DNA of 64,000 nucleotides from Lachnospiraceae bacterium (GTDB lineage Bacteria; Bacillota; Clostridia; Lachnospirales; Lachnospiraceae): NCBI GenBank assembly GCA_016283755.1, contig JAEENO010000017.1, positions 124,001 to 188,000 of the forward strand, read 5' to 3'. Shown piece by piece: positions 8,300 to 18,158 of this stretch (position 1 is its first letter; each line of letters starts with the position of its first letter). The notes under the pieces were generated by a model. It saw only the letters and a program-made list of their open reading frames with translations, ran no database searches and was not told where the DNA came from. The position numbers and the translations under genes were made by a program.

Positions 8300-9382
8300 T
8301 TAAACTCTCCTGATATATTGGTTCATAAAGTACTCTGACGCGTACCCCTTGGCCCGGAGTGCTGCAAGTACATTAATAACCTTAGTCAATGATAACCCCG
8401 ATTCCCGGCTTAATTCATCAAGTCCCTTTGGGGTCAACCGTAGACAACTATACAACAAAGATTCTTCTTTTTCAAGTATGATTTTATTATCTTCGGAAGA
8501 TACTCTCTCACATCCCTTAAGCTCAAGATCCGTAAGAAGTTTCTCAACGGATGCTATGCAAAAAGCGCCTTCCCGTATAAGTTCATCCGTCCCCTGAGAC
8601 AGTTCGTCTGTAATTCTTCCGGGAAGTGCATACAAGTCTTTCCCTTGATCCATGGCATAATTGGCGGTAAGAAGTGAACCCGACTTACGCCTTGCTTCTA
8701 TTATAATAATCGCATCGGATAAAGCGCTTATAATGCGGTTTCTCTGTGGAAACATACCCGGCAACGGCTCTTCTTCTATATAATGTTCAGATATAATTCC
8801 TCCTCCGTTCTCAAGAATTCTGTTATATAGCCCGGCATTTTCCCTTGGATATATAACGTCTACGCCTCCTGCAAGCACTGCAAAAGTTCTCCCTTTACCG
8901 TTTAAAGCTCCTTCATGAGAATACGCATCAACTCCTCTTGCCATTCCGCTTATTATCTCAGCCCCGGCTTCCGCAAGTGACTTTCCTATACTTCTTGCCG
9001 CACTCATACCGTACGGCGTGCACATCCTTGCCCCTACCATACCGACTTTCTTCTTATCCTTTGAAGGAAGATTACCTTTTACATAGATTCCCGCGGGTGG
9101 AAGCGCTATGAATCTTAAAAAATCAGGAAAAACATCATCATCTCTTCCTATATATCTTACATTCTTCTCCTTTAATCTGTCCCATTTCTTCCATATATAG
9201 TCATCATCTTTCAGAGCTTTTTTAATTGAATTAATCTCTTTCGGCGTAAGACTCTGGCATCTGTACAAAGCAAGTTCATCCGCTTCCTTTAGCGCTTTAA
9301 TCGAAGGAAACTCCGAGAATATCTCATCCATATGCATGATTCCTATGCCCTTAATCTGCGACAGATAAAAATACTTGTTCAT
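8300..9382 (-). CDS. dprA: DprA/Smf, DNA-processing protein that loads RecA
   Basis: DprA protects incoming single-stranded DNA and loads RecA during natural transformation, and is conserved well beyond known competent species. The 360-residue product shows an N-terminal helical/SAM-like part, a Rossmann-fold core with VGARMCTPYGMSAARSIGK and ISGMARGVDAYSHEGAL, the strand set around AVLAGGVDVIYPRENAGLY, and a C-terminal winged helix (RLTPKGLDELSRESGLSLTK). Its ATG overlaps the stop of the upstream ATPase gene in an ATGA junction, indicating coupled translation. dprA next to topA is the usual Firmicutes order. Confidence 0.96.
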   Translation of the reverse strand: MNKYFYLSQIKGIGIMHMDEIFSEFPSIKALKEADELALYRCQSLTPKEINSIKKALKDDDYIWKKWDRLKEKNVRYIGRDDDVFPDFLRFIALPPAGIYVKGNLPSKDKKKVGMVGARMCTPYGMSAARSIGKSLAEAGAEIISGMARGVDAYSHEGALNGKGRTFAVLAGGVDVIYPRENAGLYNRILENGGGIISEHYIEEEPLPGMFPQRNRIISALSDAIIIIEARRKSGSLLTANYAMDQGKDLYALPGRITDELSQGTDELIREGAFCIASVEKLLTDLELKGCERVSSEDNKIILEKEESLLYSCLRLTPKGLDELSRESGLSLTKVINVLAALRAKGYASEYFMNQYIRRV

Positions 9383-10941
9383 TTCTTCTCACCCCAGTAT
9401 CTTTCCATTATTCCCCTGTACAAAAGCGCTTCATTAAGGTCATCGAGAATGATTTCGTCACGACCCGCCATATCCGCAATGGTTCTTGCAACCTTTAAAG
9501 TCCTATGATATGCTCTCGCACCAAGCTTCATATTATTGTAGATATCTTCCATATAATCTTTTAACTCGGGTGTAAGCGAACAGTATTTCTTAATCTCTTC
9601 AATGGTAAGTTCCGAATTATAACTAAAATTATGCTTAACGTAACGCTTTTTCTGTCGTTCTATAGTCTTCGTAACTCTTTCTCTTATCTCTTCCGAACTC
9701 TCCGCCTTTTCTTCCGATTCCATATCCTTAAACTTCACCTCATCAACTTCAACGCATATATCTATCCTGTTAAGTAAAGGCCCGCTTATCTTATTAAGGT
9801 AGTTTTCTATCTGAACCTTAGTGCACTTACACCGGTTTAAATCGGGATAAAAGCCGCAAGGGCAGGGATTCATCGCAGTAACTAAAGAAAAATGTGCCGG
9901 AAAGTCAAAAGTCCCGGTCGCACGAGTTATTCTTATCTGTTTCTCTTCCAGCGGCTGTCTTAATACTTCAATGGTCTGACGCTTAAATTCAGGGAGTTCA
10001 TCAAGAAATAACACTCCATGATTGGCAAGACTTATCTCACCCGGTCTTATAGGATTACCACCACCCACAAGCCCTGCAGTTGATATGCTGTGATGCGGAG
10101 CTCGAAAAGGTCTTTTGTTGGCAAGCTCGTCTTCATCATTAAGAAGTCCTGCTACCGAATATACGCTTGCAACATCCAAAACCTCATCTTCCGATAATTC
10201 CGGCAGAATCCCGCTCATAGCATTGGCTATTAAGGATTTGCCTGTACCCGGCGGACCTATCATAAGAAGATTATGCATGCCGCTTGCAGCAACTTCGCAT
10301 GCTCTTTTAAGCATTATCTGACCTTTTATATTGCAAAAATCGGTAATTCCATTATTATTATCCGAAGCATAATGCAAAACCTTAGCTTCGTTAAGCTTAA
10401 AAAAGCCATCATCTTCCTGTGAATCAGGTGAAAACGAAGCAAGACAGTCAATAACTTCTTTAAGCGAGAGTGCAGGCAACACTTTAATCCCGGGTAACTT
10501 ATATGCTTCGGCACGATTCTCATACGGCACAACAAAATATTCGTATCCTTGCTTGGATGCTTCAATAAGCATAGGCAAAATACCGTTAATGCCCTTAACT
10601 TCTCCTTTTAAGCTTAATTCCCCCGCAAAGAAAATCTTATCAATATGTTCACATTTAAGAAAAGCATAAGCCTGCAGTAATGCGAGTGCGCAAGGAAGAT
10701 CGTATCCCGTACCTGATTTCTTAAAATATCCCGGAGATATATTCATTGTTATTCTCATAGGCTGAAGATGATACCCAAGCTGTCTTATTGCACTTAAGAT
10801 TCGTTCTCTTGCCTCTTTCACTTCGCCGGATAAATATCCTACCATATTAAACATAGGCAAACCGTCTGCAACTTCGCATTCAACACGACAGATGATGCAT
10901 TTCATTCCCTGCATCATTGCAGTAATAGCACTTCCGAGCAA
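9379..10941 (-). CDS. YifB/ComM family Mg chelatase-like AAA ATPase
   Basis: Members of this family include ComM, a hexameric branch-migration helicase that acts in natural transformation. The 520-residue product has an N-terminal ChlI-like domain (VADGLPMFNMVGYL; ERILSAIRQLGY; TMNISPGYFKKSGTGYDLP), an AAA core with Walker A MIGPPGTGKS and Walker B GVLFLDELPEF, the MNPCPCGFYPD cysteine segment, and a C-terminal helical lid (LGARAYHRTLKVARTIADM). I chose a TTG start because AAGGAGG lies six bases before it and the 520-residue length fits the family; an upstream start would add 29 residues of hydrophobic, unsupported sequence. It overlaps dprA by four bases, which suits a shared role in DNA uptake. 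No promoter could be fixed in the 187-base gap upstream. Confidence 0.92.
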   Translation of the reverse strand: MLGSAITAMMQGMKCIICRVECEVADGLPMFNMVGYLSGEVKEARERILSAIRQLGYHLQPMRITMNISPGYFKKSGTGYDLPCALALLQAYAFLKCEHIDKIFFAGELSLKGEVKGINGILPMLIEASKQGYEYFVVPYENRAEAYKLPGIKVLPALSLKEVIDCLASFSPDSQEDDGFFKLNEAKVLHYASDNNNGITDFCNIKGQIMLKRACEVAASGMHNLLMIGPPGTGKSLIANAMSGILPELSEDEVLDVASVYSVAGLLNDEDELANKRPFRAPHHSISTAGLVGGGNPIRPGEISLANHGVLFLDELPEFKRQTIEVLRQPLEEKQIRITRATGTFDFPAHFSLVTAMNPCPCGFYPDLNRCKCTKVQIENYLNKISGPLLNRIDICVEVDEVKFKDMESEEKAESSEEIRERVTKTIERQKKRYVKHNFSYNSELTIEEIKKYCSLTPELKDYMEDIYNNMKLGARAYHRTLKVARTIADMAGRDEIILDDLNEALLYRGIMERYWGEKK

Positions 10942-11128
10942 AAAAGACCTCCTTAATCCCACATAGTATCTCTCAAAAGGAAATAAGATGACGAATGTCA
11001 CCCATAACGAACAAGTAAAACATATCATATATTCAGAAAGCTTTAAAGCGAATAAATTATAAAATTTTTATAAAATTCAGCTTTTTCGTGATACAATAAA
11101 ACTAAAATTTGAATGGATATAAGGAAAA

Positions 11129-12022
11129 ATGAATCGAACGATAAGCTATAATCTTCAAAACGAAGATTATAAAACAATAATTGAATTTCTAAAAGAAAAA
11201 GGATACTCTATTCCTTTACTTCAGAAGCTGAAAGCCAACCCATGTGATGTTATATGTGATGGCGAACCGGGCTTTTTGAACAGAGAAATTAAAAATAGAA
11301 TTAACTTAACAACGGTAATTCGTGAATATGAAAAATCAGATTTTATTCCGTCAAATATTCCTCTTGATATCCTTTGTGAAGATGAAGATCTTATTATAAT
11401 CAATAAAGATAAAGACATGCCGATACACCCTTCGATAAAACACCGCGAAGGAACACTGGCCAATGCCCTAAGCTATTACTATAGAAATGAAGATTCACCG
11501 TTTGTATATAGATGCATAAACCGTCTCGACAAGAACACAACAGGAATAACAATAATAGCCAAGAATCCGCTCTCATCAGCTATCCTTTCGAGGCAGATGA
11601 AGACTGACAATATTCACCGAATCTACTATGCCGTTGTACGTGGCATTATAGATAAAAAGGGAATCATAGATGCTCCTATTGCAAGGACTTCCGACTCAAT
11701 CATTACAAGAGAAGTCAACTTTCAAACCGGTCAGAACGCAATAACCGAATACGAACCTATTGAATCAGCCGGTGGTAATACATTAGTTAAATGTAGACTT
11801 AAGACAGGTCGTACTCATCAGATCAGAGTGCACATGGCTTATATAGGCCATCCTCTTGTGGGCGATTTCTTATACGGTAAGGAAGAAAATACCGGTGTTA
11901 ACGGACGCCAGCTCTTACATGCCGGAGAAATCGAGTTTACCCATCCGATAACCTGCAAGAATATGCATATAACCGCGCCGTTACCTGCCGATTTCGGTTC
12001 CTTTCAATATGTATTGCCTTAA
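11129..12022 (+). CDS. RluA/RluD family pseudouridine synthase
   Basis: Isomerises uridine to pseudouridine in rRNA or tRNA; the target cannot be told from sequence. The 297-residue protein has an N-terminal S4-like region (LQKLKANPCDVICDG, with little conservation), then the synthase core with INKDKDMPIHPS, the catalytic motif INRLDKNTTGI (Asp134), and LKTGRTHQIRVHMAYIGHPL followed by GDFLYG near the C-terminus. It is divergently arranged to the comM-like gene across about 190 bases, and is followed 54 bases later by the DUF1292 gene on the same strand. Confidence 0.93.
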   Translation: MNRTISYNLQNEDYKTIIEFLKEKGYSIPLLQKLKANPCDVICDGEPGFLNREIKNRINLTTVIREYEKSDFIPSNIPLDILCEDEDLIIINKDKDMPIHPSIKHREGTLANALSYYYRNEDSPFVYRCINRLDKNTTGITIIAKNPLSSAILSRQMKTDNIHRIYYAVVRGIIDKKGIIDAPIARTSDSIITREVNFQTGQNAITEYEPIESAGGNTLVKCRLKTGRTHQIRVHMAYIGHPLVGDFLYGKEENTGVNGRQLLHAGEIEFTHPITCKNMHITAPLPADFGSFQYVLP

Positions 12023-12076
12023 TTCACAAATTAAAGTATAGTATTAATAGTTATTAATTTTAAAGCGAGGTATAAC

Positions 12077-12400
12077 ATGAACGATAATAAGAATAATAAT
12101 GAAGTACTCGATGATGACGTATGCGTAACTCTCACACTTGATGACGGATCTGAGGTTGAATGTGAGATTCTCACAATCTTCGATCTTGGTGAGCAGAGCT
12201 ATATCGTACTCGAGCCTTCCGAAACAGCCAATAACCCGGATGCCGAAGAAGCTGAAATCTTCGTATACAGATATTTTGAAGACGAAAACGGCAACTATTC
12301 TCTCGAGAATATCGTAGATGATGAAGAATACGAAGCAGTATCCGATCGTCTTGACGAGCTTATGGATGAATCATATTACGACTCACTCGACGAAGATTAA
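12077..12400 (+). CDS. DUF1292 family small acidic protein
   Basis: A 107-residue, strongly acidic protein (many D and E, ending in DESYYDSLDED). It carries the DUF1292 pattern: VTLTLDDGSEVECEILTIF, then EQSYIVLEP, then an acidic strand with EIFVYRYFED. The family is widespread in Firmicutes, often close to yrzB/ruvX genes, and its function is unknown. A ribosome site AGCGAGG precedes the ATG. It converges on the uvrD-like gene with only 10 bases between the stops; a candidate terminator lies inside that gene. Confidence 0.85.
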   Translation: MNDNKNNNEVLDDDVCVTLTLDDGSEVECEILTIFDLGEQSYIVLEPSETANNPDAEEAEIFVYRYFEDENGNYSLENIVDDEEYEAVSDRLDELMDESYYDSLDED

Positions 12401-12410
12401 TATGTATTAA

Positions 12411-14216
12411 TTATTTCAATTCATTTATGAAACCTGATGCTTTGGTTTCGCGGCCGTTAGCAGTTGCAAAGTATGAAAGCATCAGGTTCTTTTTTGCCCT
12501 GGTCATTGCAACATACAAAAGTCTTCTCTCCTCTTCAATTCCGTTTTCTCCCGAAGCTTTATTTATAGGCATTAATCCCATATTTAAATCCGGAATATAT
12601 ACATTGTCAAATTCCAGTCCTTTGCTTTCATGCATAGTTAATACATTTAAAGAATTAAATCCGCAATTTTTTCCCACGATATATGCCTTATCTATTTTTG
12701 CAGCTGCATCGGAAAAAGAATTACAATCCTCAAGGCATAAATTAATACTATTTTTAAGTTCATTAAAAAATCTCTCAAAATCAGCTTCTTCTTCAAACTC
12801 AGATTTTAACATATTAACAAACCCTTTATTTCCGACAATTGTAAAAAACACGATTTTCGGATTCAATTTTTCGCAAAAATCTATCATATTGATATATTCA
12901 GTGACTTCACGAGCTTCCTCCTCTTCATTGCAGCTCTTGCATATATCCGGCCAACATTTTAAATCTTCTTTTCTTTTAGGCATAAAATACGGAGATATAT
13001 TGCCTCCGAAAAGATTCATACTAAGTGCAATATCTTCCGCAATATAATGTCCCGATAAAACCCTATAAAATGCAGCTATACCTTTATATACTTTGGGCTT
13101 TTTACCTCCTCCTTTTCCTGATAAATACGAATAAAATGCCATTTCTTCAAGAAATTCATCCTTTTGTATATTGGTTCTAAATAAAACAGCAGTATCTTCC
13201 GGATTGTATCCAAATTTAATTATCTCGCTTAAGATTCTCTTATACTGCGCTGCCTGATCCTTATAGACTCTAATCATTACATTTCCGGTATTTTCTTCAA
13301 CCGGCTTCATAACTTTTGGCATTCTTTCCTTATTCTCTGTAATAAACTTATTGCAAAACGCGATAATCTTAGGTGTACTCCTGTAATTAATATCAAGATA
13401 TACCGTTTCCGCATCCTCGTAGCACGAAAGAAACTTCTTCATTATGTCAGGTGTTGCTCCCCTGAAGCCGTATATCGATTGATCATCGTCTCCCACCACA
13501 AAAATGTTATGAGAATTTTCCGCCAACATCCTTATTATTTCAAACTGAACTTCATTTGTGTCCTGATACTCATCCACCAGAATATAAGAAAATAAACGCT
13601 GCCACTTTTCAAGAATCCTTTTATTATCAAGAAAAATCCTTCTTACTTCATATAGCATATCGTCATAATCCATATATTCATATTTTCTCTTATATTCCTG
13701 AAGAGTATCGTAAAAGTATCTAAGTCCCTCTTCCGATTGAAATACTCCGCTACTAATTATATCACCATTAAATTTCTTTCCCATTTCCACGGAAATCGAC
13801 ATGTCATATAATAATTTGCAAATATATTGCACTGTTTCCTCATCAAGCTCCGATATACCGAACTTTTCCAATATAAGTCTTTTAATTATCTTATTCCGTT
13901 CCGATTCGCTTAAAATATTAATGGATTTACTTTGACGATAGTCAGAAAGTATGCTGTAACACAATGAATGTATTGTTGAAAAACGACCTTGTGAAGGTTT
14001 TTTTGAAAGCATCTCATACCGCTCTTTCATATGAGCAGCCGCTTTTTTAGTAAAAGTTAAAACCAGGATTTTATTCTCGGGAATCCCATATTCACTCACC
14101 AGATTGAACACCCGTTGGCATAAAGTTGATGTCTTGCCTGAGCCGGGTCCGGCGATTACAAGCATCGGGCCATCCTTATGACGGATAGCCCTTTGCTGAG
14201 ACTTGTTATAGTTCAT
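12411..14216 (-). CDS. UvrD/PcrA-like superfamily 1A DNA helicase (short form)
   Basis: A 3'-5' DNA translocase/helicase of the UvrD/Rep/PcrA group. All core motifs are visible: Walker A VIAGPGSGKTST, motif Ia LVLTFTKKAA, Walker B LVDEYQDTNEVQ, motif III VVGDDDQSIYGFRGA, motif IV NYRSTPKII, motif V VLTMHESKGLEFDNVYIPDL and motif VI ERRLLYVAMTRAKKNL. At 601 residues it is clearly shorter than PcrA (about 720-740): the region between motifs IV and V is reduced and the C-terminal tail is absent. It could act in repair or in a more specialised role. It lies 14 bases after gltX and probably shares its transcript. Confidence 0.93.
   Translation of the reverse strand: MNYNKSQQRAIRHKDGPMLVIAGPGSGKTSTLCQRVFNLVSEYGIPENKILVLTFTKKAAAHMKERYEMLSKKPSQGRFSTIHSLCYSILSDYRQSKSINILSESERNKIIKRLILEKFGISELDEETVQYICKLLYDMSISVEMGKKFNGDIISSGVFQSEEGLRYFYDTLQEYKRKYEYMDYDDMLYEVRRIFLDNKRILEKWQRLFSYILVDEYQDTNEVQFEIIRMLAENSHNIFVVGDDDQSIYGFRGATPDIMKKFLSCYEDAETVYLDINYRSTPKIIAFCNKFITENKERMPKVMKPVEENTGNVMIRVYKDQAAQYKRILSEIIKFGYNPEDTAVLFRTNIQKDEFLEEMAFYSYLSGKGGGKKPKVYKGIAAFYRVLSGHYIAEDIALSMNLFGGNISPYFMPKRKEDLKCWPDICKSCNEEEEAREVTEYINMIDFCEKLNPKIVFFTIVGNKGFVNMLKSEFEEEADFERFFNELKNSINLCLEDCNSFSDAAAKIDKAYIVGKNCGFNSLNVLTMHESKGLEFDNVYIPDLNMGLMPINKASGENGIEEERRLLYVAMTRAKKNLMLSYFATANGRETKASGFINELK
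12431..12495 (+). terminator. Candidate terminator for the plus-strand genes, inside the uvrD-like 3' end
   Basis: Thirteen bases AACCTGATGCTTT are repeated in inverted form as AAAGCATCAGGTT with a 32-base loop, followed directly by C and six T on the plus strand. The position is right for ending the RluA-DUF1292 transcript. The loop is longer than usual, and the DNA also encodes the last residues of the helicase, so this is a candidate only. Confidence 0.45.
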
Positions 14217-14230
14217 ATTGTAATCTTAGC

Positions 14231-15685
14231 TTATCTATTTGATAAAAGCTCTATTCCTTTTCTTATTCTCTTTAAAGACTCATCTTTTCCAAGAAGTGCC
14301 ATAAGTTCTGTAGCTCCGCCCGGTGTCATCTGCTTGCCGGATACAGCGGTTCTTATCGGCCACATAACATATCCATTCTTATACTCATTCTTAGCTACAT
14401 AATCGCAAAGCATGGTATATAAGGCATCGTTGGAGTAATCTTCCTGTGCCTCAAGTAAAGGAAGCACCTCTTTTAAAACTTTCAAAGATGAATCCATATC
14501 GGTCTTCATCTTCTTATGCTCATACATTGCAAGATCGTACTCAGGAAGCTCCTGTAAGAAATCAATATGCTCTCTTATATCAGGGAATACCTCGATTCTT
14601 GTCTTAACCATCTCGGCAATCTTCTTAAAGTCCATATCTTTCTTGATAACTTCCTTGATATAAGGCAATGCCATCTCATAGAACTTATCAAAGTCCATCA
14701 TCTTAATGTATTCGCCGTTCATCCATCTTAACTTCTGAATATCGAATACTGACGGTGACTTATTGATTCTGTGATAATCAAACTTCTCAATAAGCTCATC
14801 AAGTGAGAAAATCTCTCTGTTATCTTCAGGGCTCCATCCGAGAAGGGCAATGTAATTTACGATTGCTTCACTTAAGAATCCCTGCTCTATCAAATCTTCA
14901 AATGAAGAATGACCTGAACGCTTAGATAACTTCTTATGATTCTCATCGGTTATAAGAGGAAGGTGAATATATGTCGGAACTTCCCAGCCTAAAGCTTCAT
15001 AAAGTCTTACATACTTAGGTGAAGATGAAAGGTACTCGTTACCTCTTACAACGTGTGTAATATTCATTGTATGATCATCGATTACGTTAGCGAAGTTATA
15101 AGTCGGATAGCCGTCTGACTTAATAAGAATCATATCATCAAGTTCAGAGTTATCTACAGTTATATCTCCGTATAACTCATCATGGAAAGTGGTTGTTCCT
15201 TCGGTCGGGTTATTCTGTCTTATAACAAAAGGCTTACCTTCAGCAAGATTCTTCTCAATCTCTTCCTTGCTTAAGTGGAGACAATGCTTATCGTATACGG
15301 TAATCTCCTTGCCATCCACAACGCTTGTCTTTAATGTCTCAAGTCTCTCCTTATCGCAGAAGCAATAATAAGCCTCGCCCTTTTCGATTAATTCCTTGGC
15401 ATACTTCATATAGATACCGGTCTTCATACGCTCGGACTGAACGTAAGGGCCGTATCCGCCGTCCTTATCAGGACCTTCGTCATGCTTTAAGCCTGTCTTT
15501 TCAAGGGTTCTATAGATAATCTCCGTCGCACCTTCGACGAATCTCTCCTGATCGGTATCCTCAATACGAAGCATAAAGTCTCCGCCCGCATGCTTCGCAA
15601 TCAAAAACTCATACAAAGCCGATCTTAAGTTACCGACGTGCATTCTTCCTGTCGGACTCGGCGCATATCTTGTTCTTACCTTCAT
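14231..15685 (-). CDS. gltX: Glutamyl-tRNA synthetase
   Basis: Class I synthetase that charges tRNA-Glu (and, where GatCAB is present, tRNA-Gln) with glutamate. The 484-residue length is typical. The HIGH-type motif is [19 protein letters not shown]; the tRNA-acceptor stem region includes [14 protein letters not shown]; the KMSKS-type motif is [16 protein letters not shown]; the C-terminal anticodon-binding part includes [17 protein letters not shown]. The ATG has CAGGAG upstream. A TTGAAA/TATTAT promoter lies in the gap after coaBC. Confidence 0.97.
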   Translation of the reverse strand: MKVRTRYAPSPTGRMHVGNLRSALYEFLIAKHAGGDFMLRIEDTDQERFVEGATEIIYRTLEKTGLKHDEGPDKDGGYGPYVQSERMKTGIYMKYAKELIEKGEAYYCFCDKERLETLKTSVVDGKEITVYDKHCLHLSKEEIEKNLAEGKPFVIRQNNPTEGTTTFHDELYGDITVDNSELDDMILIKSDGYPTYNFANVIDDHTMNITHVVRGNEYLSSSPKYVRLYEALGWEVPTYIHLPLITDENHKKLSKRSGHSSFEDLIEQGFLSEAIVNYIALLGWSPEDNREIFSLDELIEKFDYHRINKSPSVFDIQKLRWMNGEYIKMMDFDKFYEMALPYIKEVIKKDMDFKKIAEMVKTRIEVFPDIREHIDFLQELPEYDLAMYEHKKMKTDMDSSLKVLKEVLPLLEAQEDYSNDALYTMLCDYVAKNEYKNGYVMWPIRTAVSGKQMTPGGATELMALLGKDESLKRIRKGIELLSNR

Positions 15686-15721
15686 AATAATCTCCTGCTT
15701 TCTATAGAAAATTCAATATCA

Positions 15722-15750
15722 ATAATATAATAAAAGCTCTAAACTTTCAA
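15722..15750 (-). promoter_or_regulatory. Sigma-A promoter of gltX
   Basis: TTGAAA, a 17-base spacer and TATTAT lie in the 73-base gap between coaBC and gltX on the minus strand. The predicted transcript starts about 30 bases before the gltX ATG and would include the uvrD-like gene. Confidence 0.6.
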
Positions 15751-15758
15751 TGATTATC

Positions 15759-16952
15759 TTAACGCATTTTACTTACCGCATAATCGATTATCCTTGCTGC
15801 AATTTCTTTCTTAGAAAGAATCGGCAATTCTTCGCTGTAATCCTTAGCGATTAAAGTTACTATATTAGTATCGCTCTTGAATCCCGCGCCCTCCTGTCTA
15901 AGAGAATTGGCAACAATTAAATCTGCATTTTTCTTTACAAGTTTTTCTTTTGCACGGTTTACAAGGTCTTCTGTCTCCATACAGAAACCGCATAAGAATT
16001 GAGAATCCTTCTTGTCTTCACCAAGAGTCTTCAATATATCCGTAGTTCTTTCAAGCTTAATCTCCATATCGTTATCGGCTTTCTTAATCTTCTCCGTTGC
16101 AGGATTTGCCGGTCTATAATCAGCAACGGCAGCCGATAAGAAGAAGTAATCGATTTTATCTTTAATTTCAAAAGTCTTCTCTGCCATCTCTGCGGCAGAA
16201 TTAACTCTTAACATATTAACAAAAGGAACATCCGGTAATGCAGTCGGTCCCGAAACAAGATATACTTCAGCACCGCGTAACATCGCATTTTCGGCAATGG
16301 CATAGCCCATCTTGCCCGAAGAATGATTGGTTATATAACGAACCGGATCGATTGCTTCCTGGGTAGGTCCTGCTGTTACAAGCACCTTCTTACCCGTAAG
16401 ATCTTTCTTGCAAGCAATTTCATGCATTATATAGGATAAAAGTTCTGACGGTTCAGGCATTTTTCCCGCGCCCACATCTCTGCAGGCTAAGAATCCTTCC
16501 GCAGGATCGATTATATGCATACCGTAAGACTTGCACTTTTCTAAATTATCCTGAACGATTCTGTTCTCATACATTGCCGTATTCATTGCAGGCGATATAT
16601 ATATCGGAGCTCTCATAGCCAAAGCTACCGTTGAAAGCATGTCATCCGCAATACCATTGGCAAGCTTACCGATAATATTGGCAGACGCCGGTGCTATCAT
16701 CATAATATCAGCCTTCTGACCGAGTGATACATGTTCGACTTCGTAATTAAAGTTCCTGTCAAACGTATCAACCACGCACTTATTTCTCGTTAATGTCTCA
16801 AACGTTATCGGATTAATAAAATTTGTCGCATTCTGTGTCATTATAACATGCACATCCGCATGCAATTTAACGAGCGCACTCGCAAGATTCGCAATCTTAT
16901 ACGCAGCAATCGAACCCGTAATTCCCAAAACAACTGTCTTACCCTTTAACAT
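15759..16952 (-). CDS. coaBC: CoaBC, phosphopantothenoylcysteine synthetase/decarboxylase
   Basis: Bifunctional flavoprotein of coenzyme A synthesis: joins cysteine to 4'-phosphopantothenate, then decarboxylates the product. The N-terminal CoaC half (about residues 1-180) has GITGSIAAYK, the active-site histidine in VEHVSLGQ, and PAMNTAMYENRIVQDNL. The CoaB half starts at KKVLVTAGPTQEAIDPVRYI and has SSGKMGYAIAENA, FLSAAVADYRP and the nucleotide-binding end (KKNADLIVANSL). Length 397 is normal. It follows the coiled-coil membrane protein gene by 27 bases and may be read from the long upstream operon's transcript. Confidence 0.97.
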   Translation of the reverse strand: MLKGKTVVLGITGSIAAYKIANLASALVKLHADVHVIMTQNATNFINPITFETLTRNKCVVDTFDRNFNYEVEHVSLGQKADIMMIAPASANIIGKLANGIADDMLSTVALAMRAPIYISPAMNTAMYENRIVQDNLEKCKSYGMHIIDPAEGFLACRDVGAGKMPEPSELLSYIMHEIACKKDLTGKKVLVTAGPTQEAIDPVRYITNHSSGKMGYAIAENAMLRGAEVYLVSGPTALPDVPFVNMLRVNSAAEMAEKTFEIKDKIDYFFLSAAVADYRPANPATEKIKKADNDMEIKLERTTDILKTLGEDKKDSQFLCGFCMETEDLVNRAKEKLVKKNADLIVANSLRQEGAGFKSDTNIVTLIAKDYSEELPILSKKEIAARIIDYAVSKMR

Positions 16953-16979
16953 ATGGTTATCACTCCTTATATGACGATT

Positions 16980-18158
16980 CTAGGCAATATCACCCGTGAT
17001 TCTGTTAACAGTCTCTATGATACCTCTTACTTCCGCATTGAGCACATTTTGCTCCGTAGTAAGCTTCTCAACAACATTCTTGGTATCTCTTACCGTATCG
17101 ATAAGTTCACCCATACGAAGTCGCACATTCTGCCTCTTCTCAAGATGCGCATGCTTAACTTCAACCATTTCCTTAGGGTCGAGCAATGCGTCTACCTGAT
17201 AAGGCCATGTAATTGCGTCATACAGGTTATAACTTCGTAAAAGCTCTACCATTGCATTTCTGTAATACTCAAGGTCTTCATTGGCTTCAATAAGGCGTTC
17301 TCTGTCTTTTTTTGCCTCAAGATACTTCTGCCAGTCAGCCGCCAGATCGTCCGCAGACTTGGTATTATACTTATCATGCGCATAATCAACCGCATTGGTT
17401 ATATTGACATACTTAAGCTTAACCGAATTCTGTATCTCGACTGCTTTATTGTAATTAACGTTACACTGCAAAATGTCCCGCTTATTGTTCTGCATACGCC
17501 ATAATATACCACATTCCGCAACACCCGATATAAGCGCTATAATAAGTGCCAGATGAACTTTCTCGCCGCCGTACAGATTCATAAGGCAGAAATATACGAT
17601 TGCTGCGCTTCCTATAAGCAAGATAAGCAAAAATGAAAACTTTTTTAAAGTATTCTGCTCATCATTGATAGCAGACTTCTCATACGCCCATTCAATCTTC
17701 TCACCGTCAAGATATTCCATATCCTTCTTCATGACAGCCTGCGTATGCTCGTTTTCTCTTAATCTTTCGATTGCCTTAGGTATATCATCCTCGTAGCTAT
17801 CCAAAGCATTATATCTTGAATCCGGAATCTTACCCAGGGTCTCCATCATATCCTTCTTGGCTTTATTAAGATTAACGATATTATTGGCAATATCAAGAAG
17901 CTTATTATGGTCTTCCTCGTCCATCGTCTCAATAAGCTGGATATCGGTAAGATATGATGTGAGCGTCGCATATTCCTTCTTAAGGTCTGAAAGTTCCGTC
18001 GCAGACTTCGTCATCTGCTCGCACTGTTCGACAACATACCTTTTAACGAAATCAATATCCTTCAATCGTTCCGATGAAAGAATATCGGCTTCGTATCTGT
18101 CCGTTACTTCCTTAAGTTTCTTTTTTTCTTTTCTTTTCTTAAAGAATCTGAGGCACAT
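16980..18158 (-). CDS. Coiled-coil membrane protein of unknown function (last gene of the Hsp70-like operon)
   Basis: I do not recognise a named family. The 392-residue product starts with a very basic cytoplasmic tip (FFKKRKEKKKLKE), then a long helical, probably coiled-coil stretch (about 20-165). Two transmembrane helices come close together (about 173-195, SFLLILLIGSAAIVYFCLMN, and 202-220, HLALIIALISGVAECGILW), and a second helical stretch runs to the end (about 225-392). Both long segments would then be on the same side, probably cytoplasmic. Its ATG shares one base with the stop of the TPR gene (TAATG), so translation is coupled. It could anchor the other products of this operon at the membrane; that is inference. 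Confidence 0.75.
   Translation of the reverse strand: MCLRFFKKRKEKKKLKEVTDRYEADILSSERLKDIDFVKRYVVEQCEQMTKSATELSDLKKEYATLTSYLTDIQLIETMDEEDHNKLLDIANNIVNLNKAKKDMMETLGKIPDSRYNALDSYEDDIPKAIERLRENEHTQAVMKKDMEYLDGEKIEWAYEKSAINDEQNTLKKFSFLLILLIGSAAIVYFCLMNLYGGEKVHLALIIALISGVAECGILWRMQNNKRDILQCNVNYNKAVEIQNSVKLKYVNITNAVDYAHDKYNTKSADDLAADWQKYLEAKKDRERLIEANEDLEYYRNAMVELLRSYNLYDAITWPYQVDALLDPKEMVEVKHAHLEKRQNVRLRMGELIDTVRDTKNVVEKLTTEQNVLNAEVRGIIETVNRITGDIA

Noticed and set aside
12427-13047. A 206-codon plus-strand frame opposite the uvrD-like gene.
   Set aside because: Shadow of the helicase coding sequence; S/L/I-rich with no known domain.
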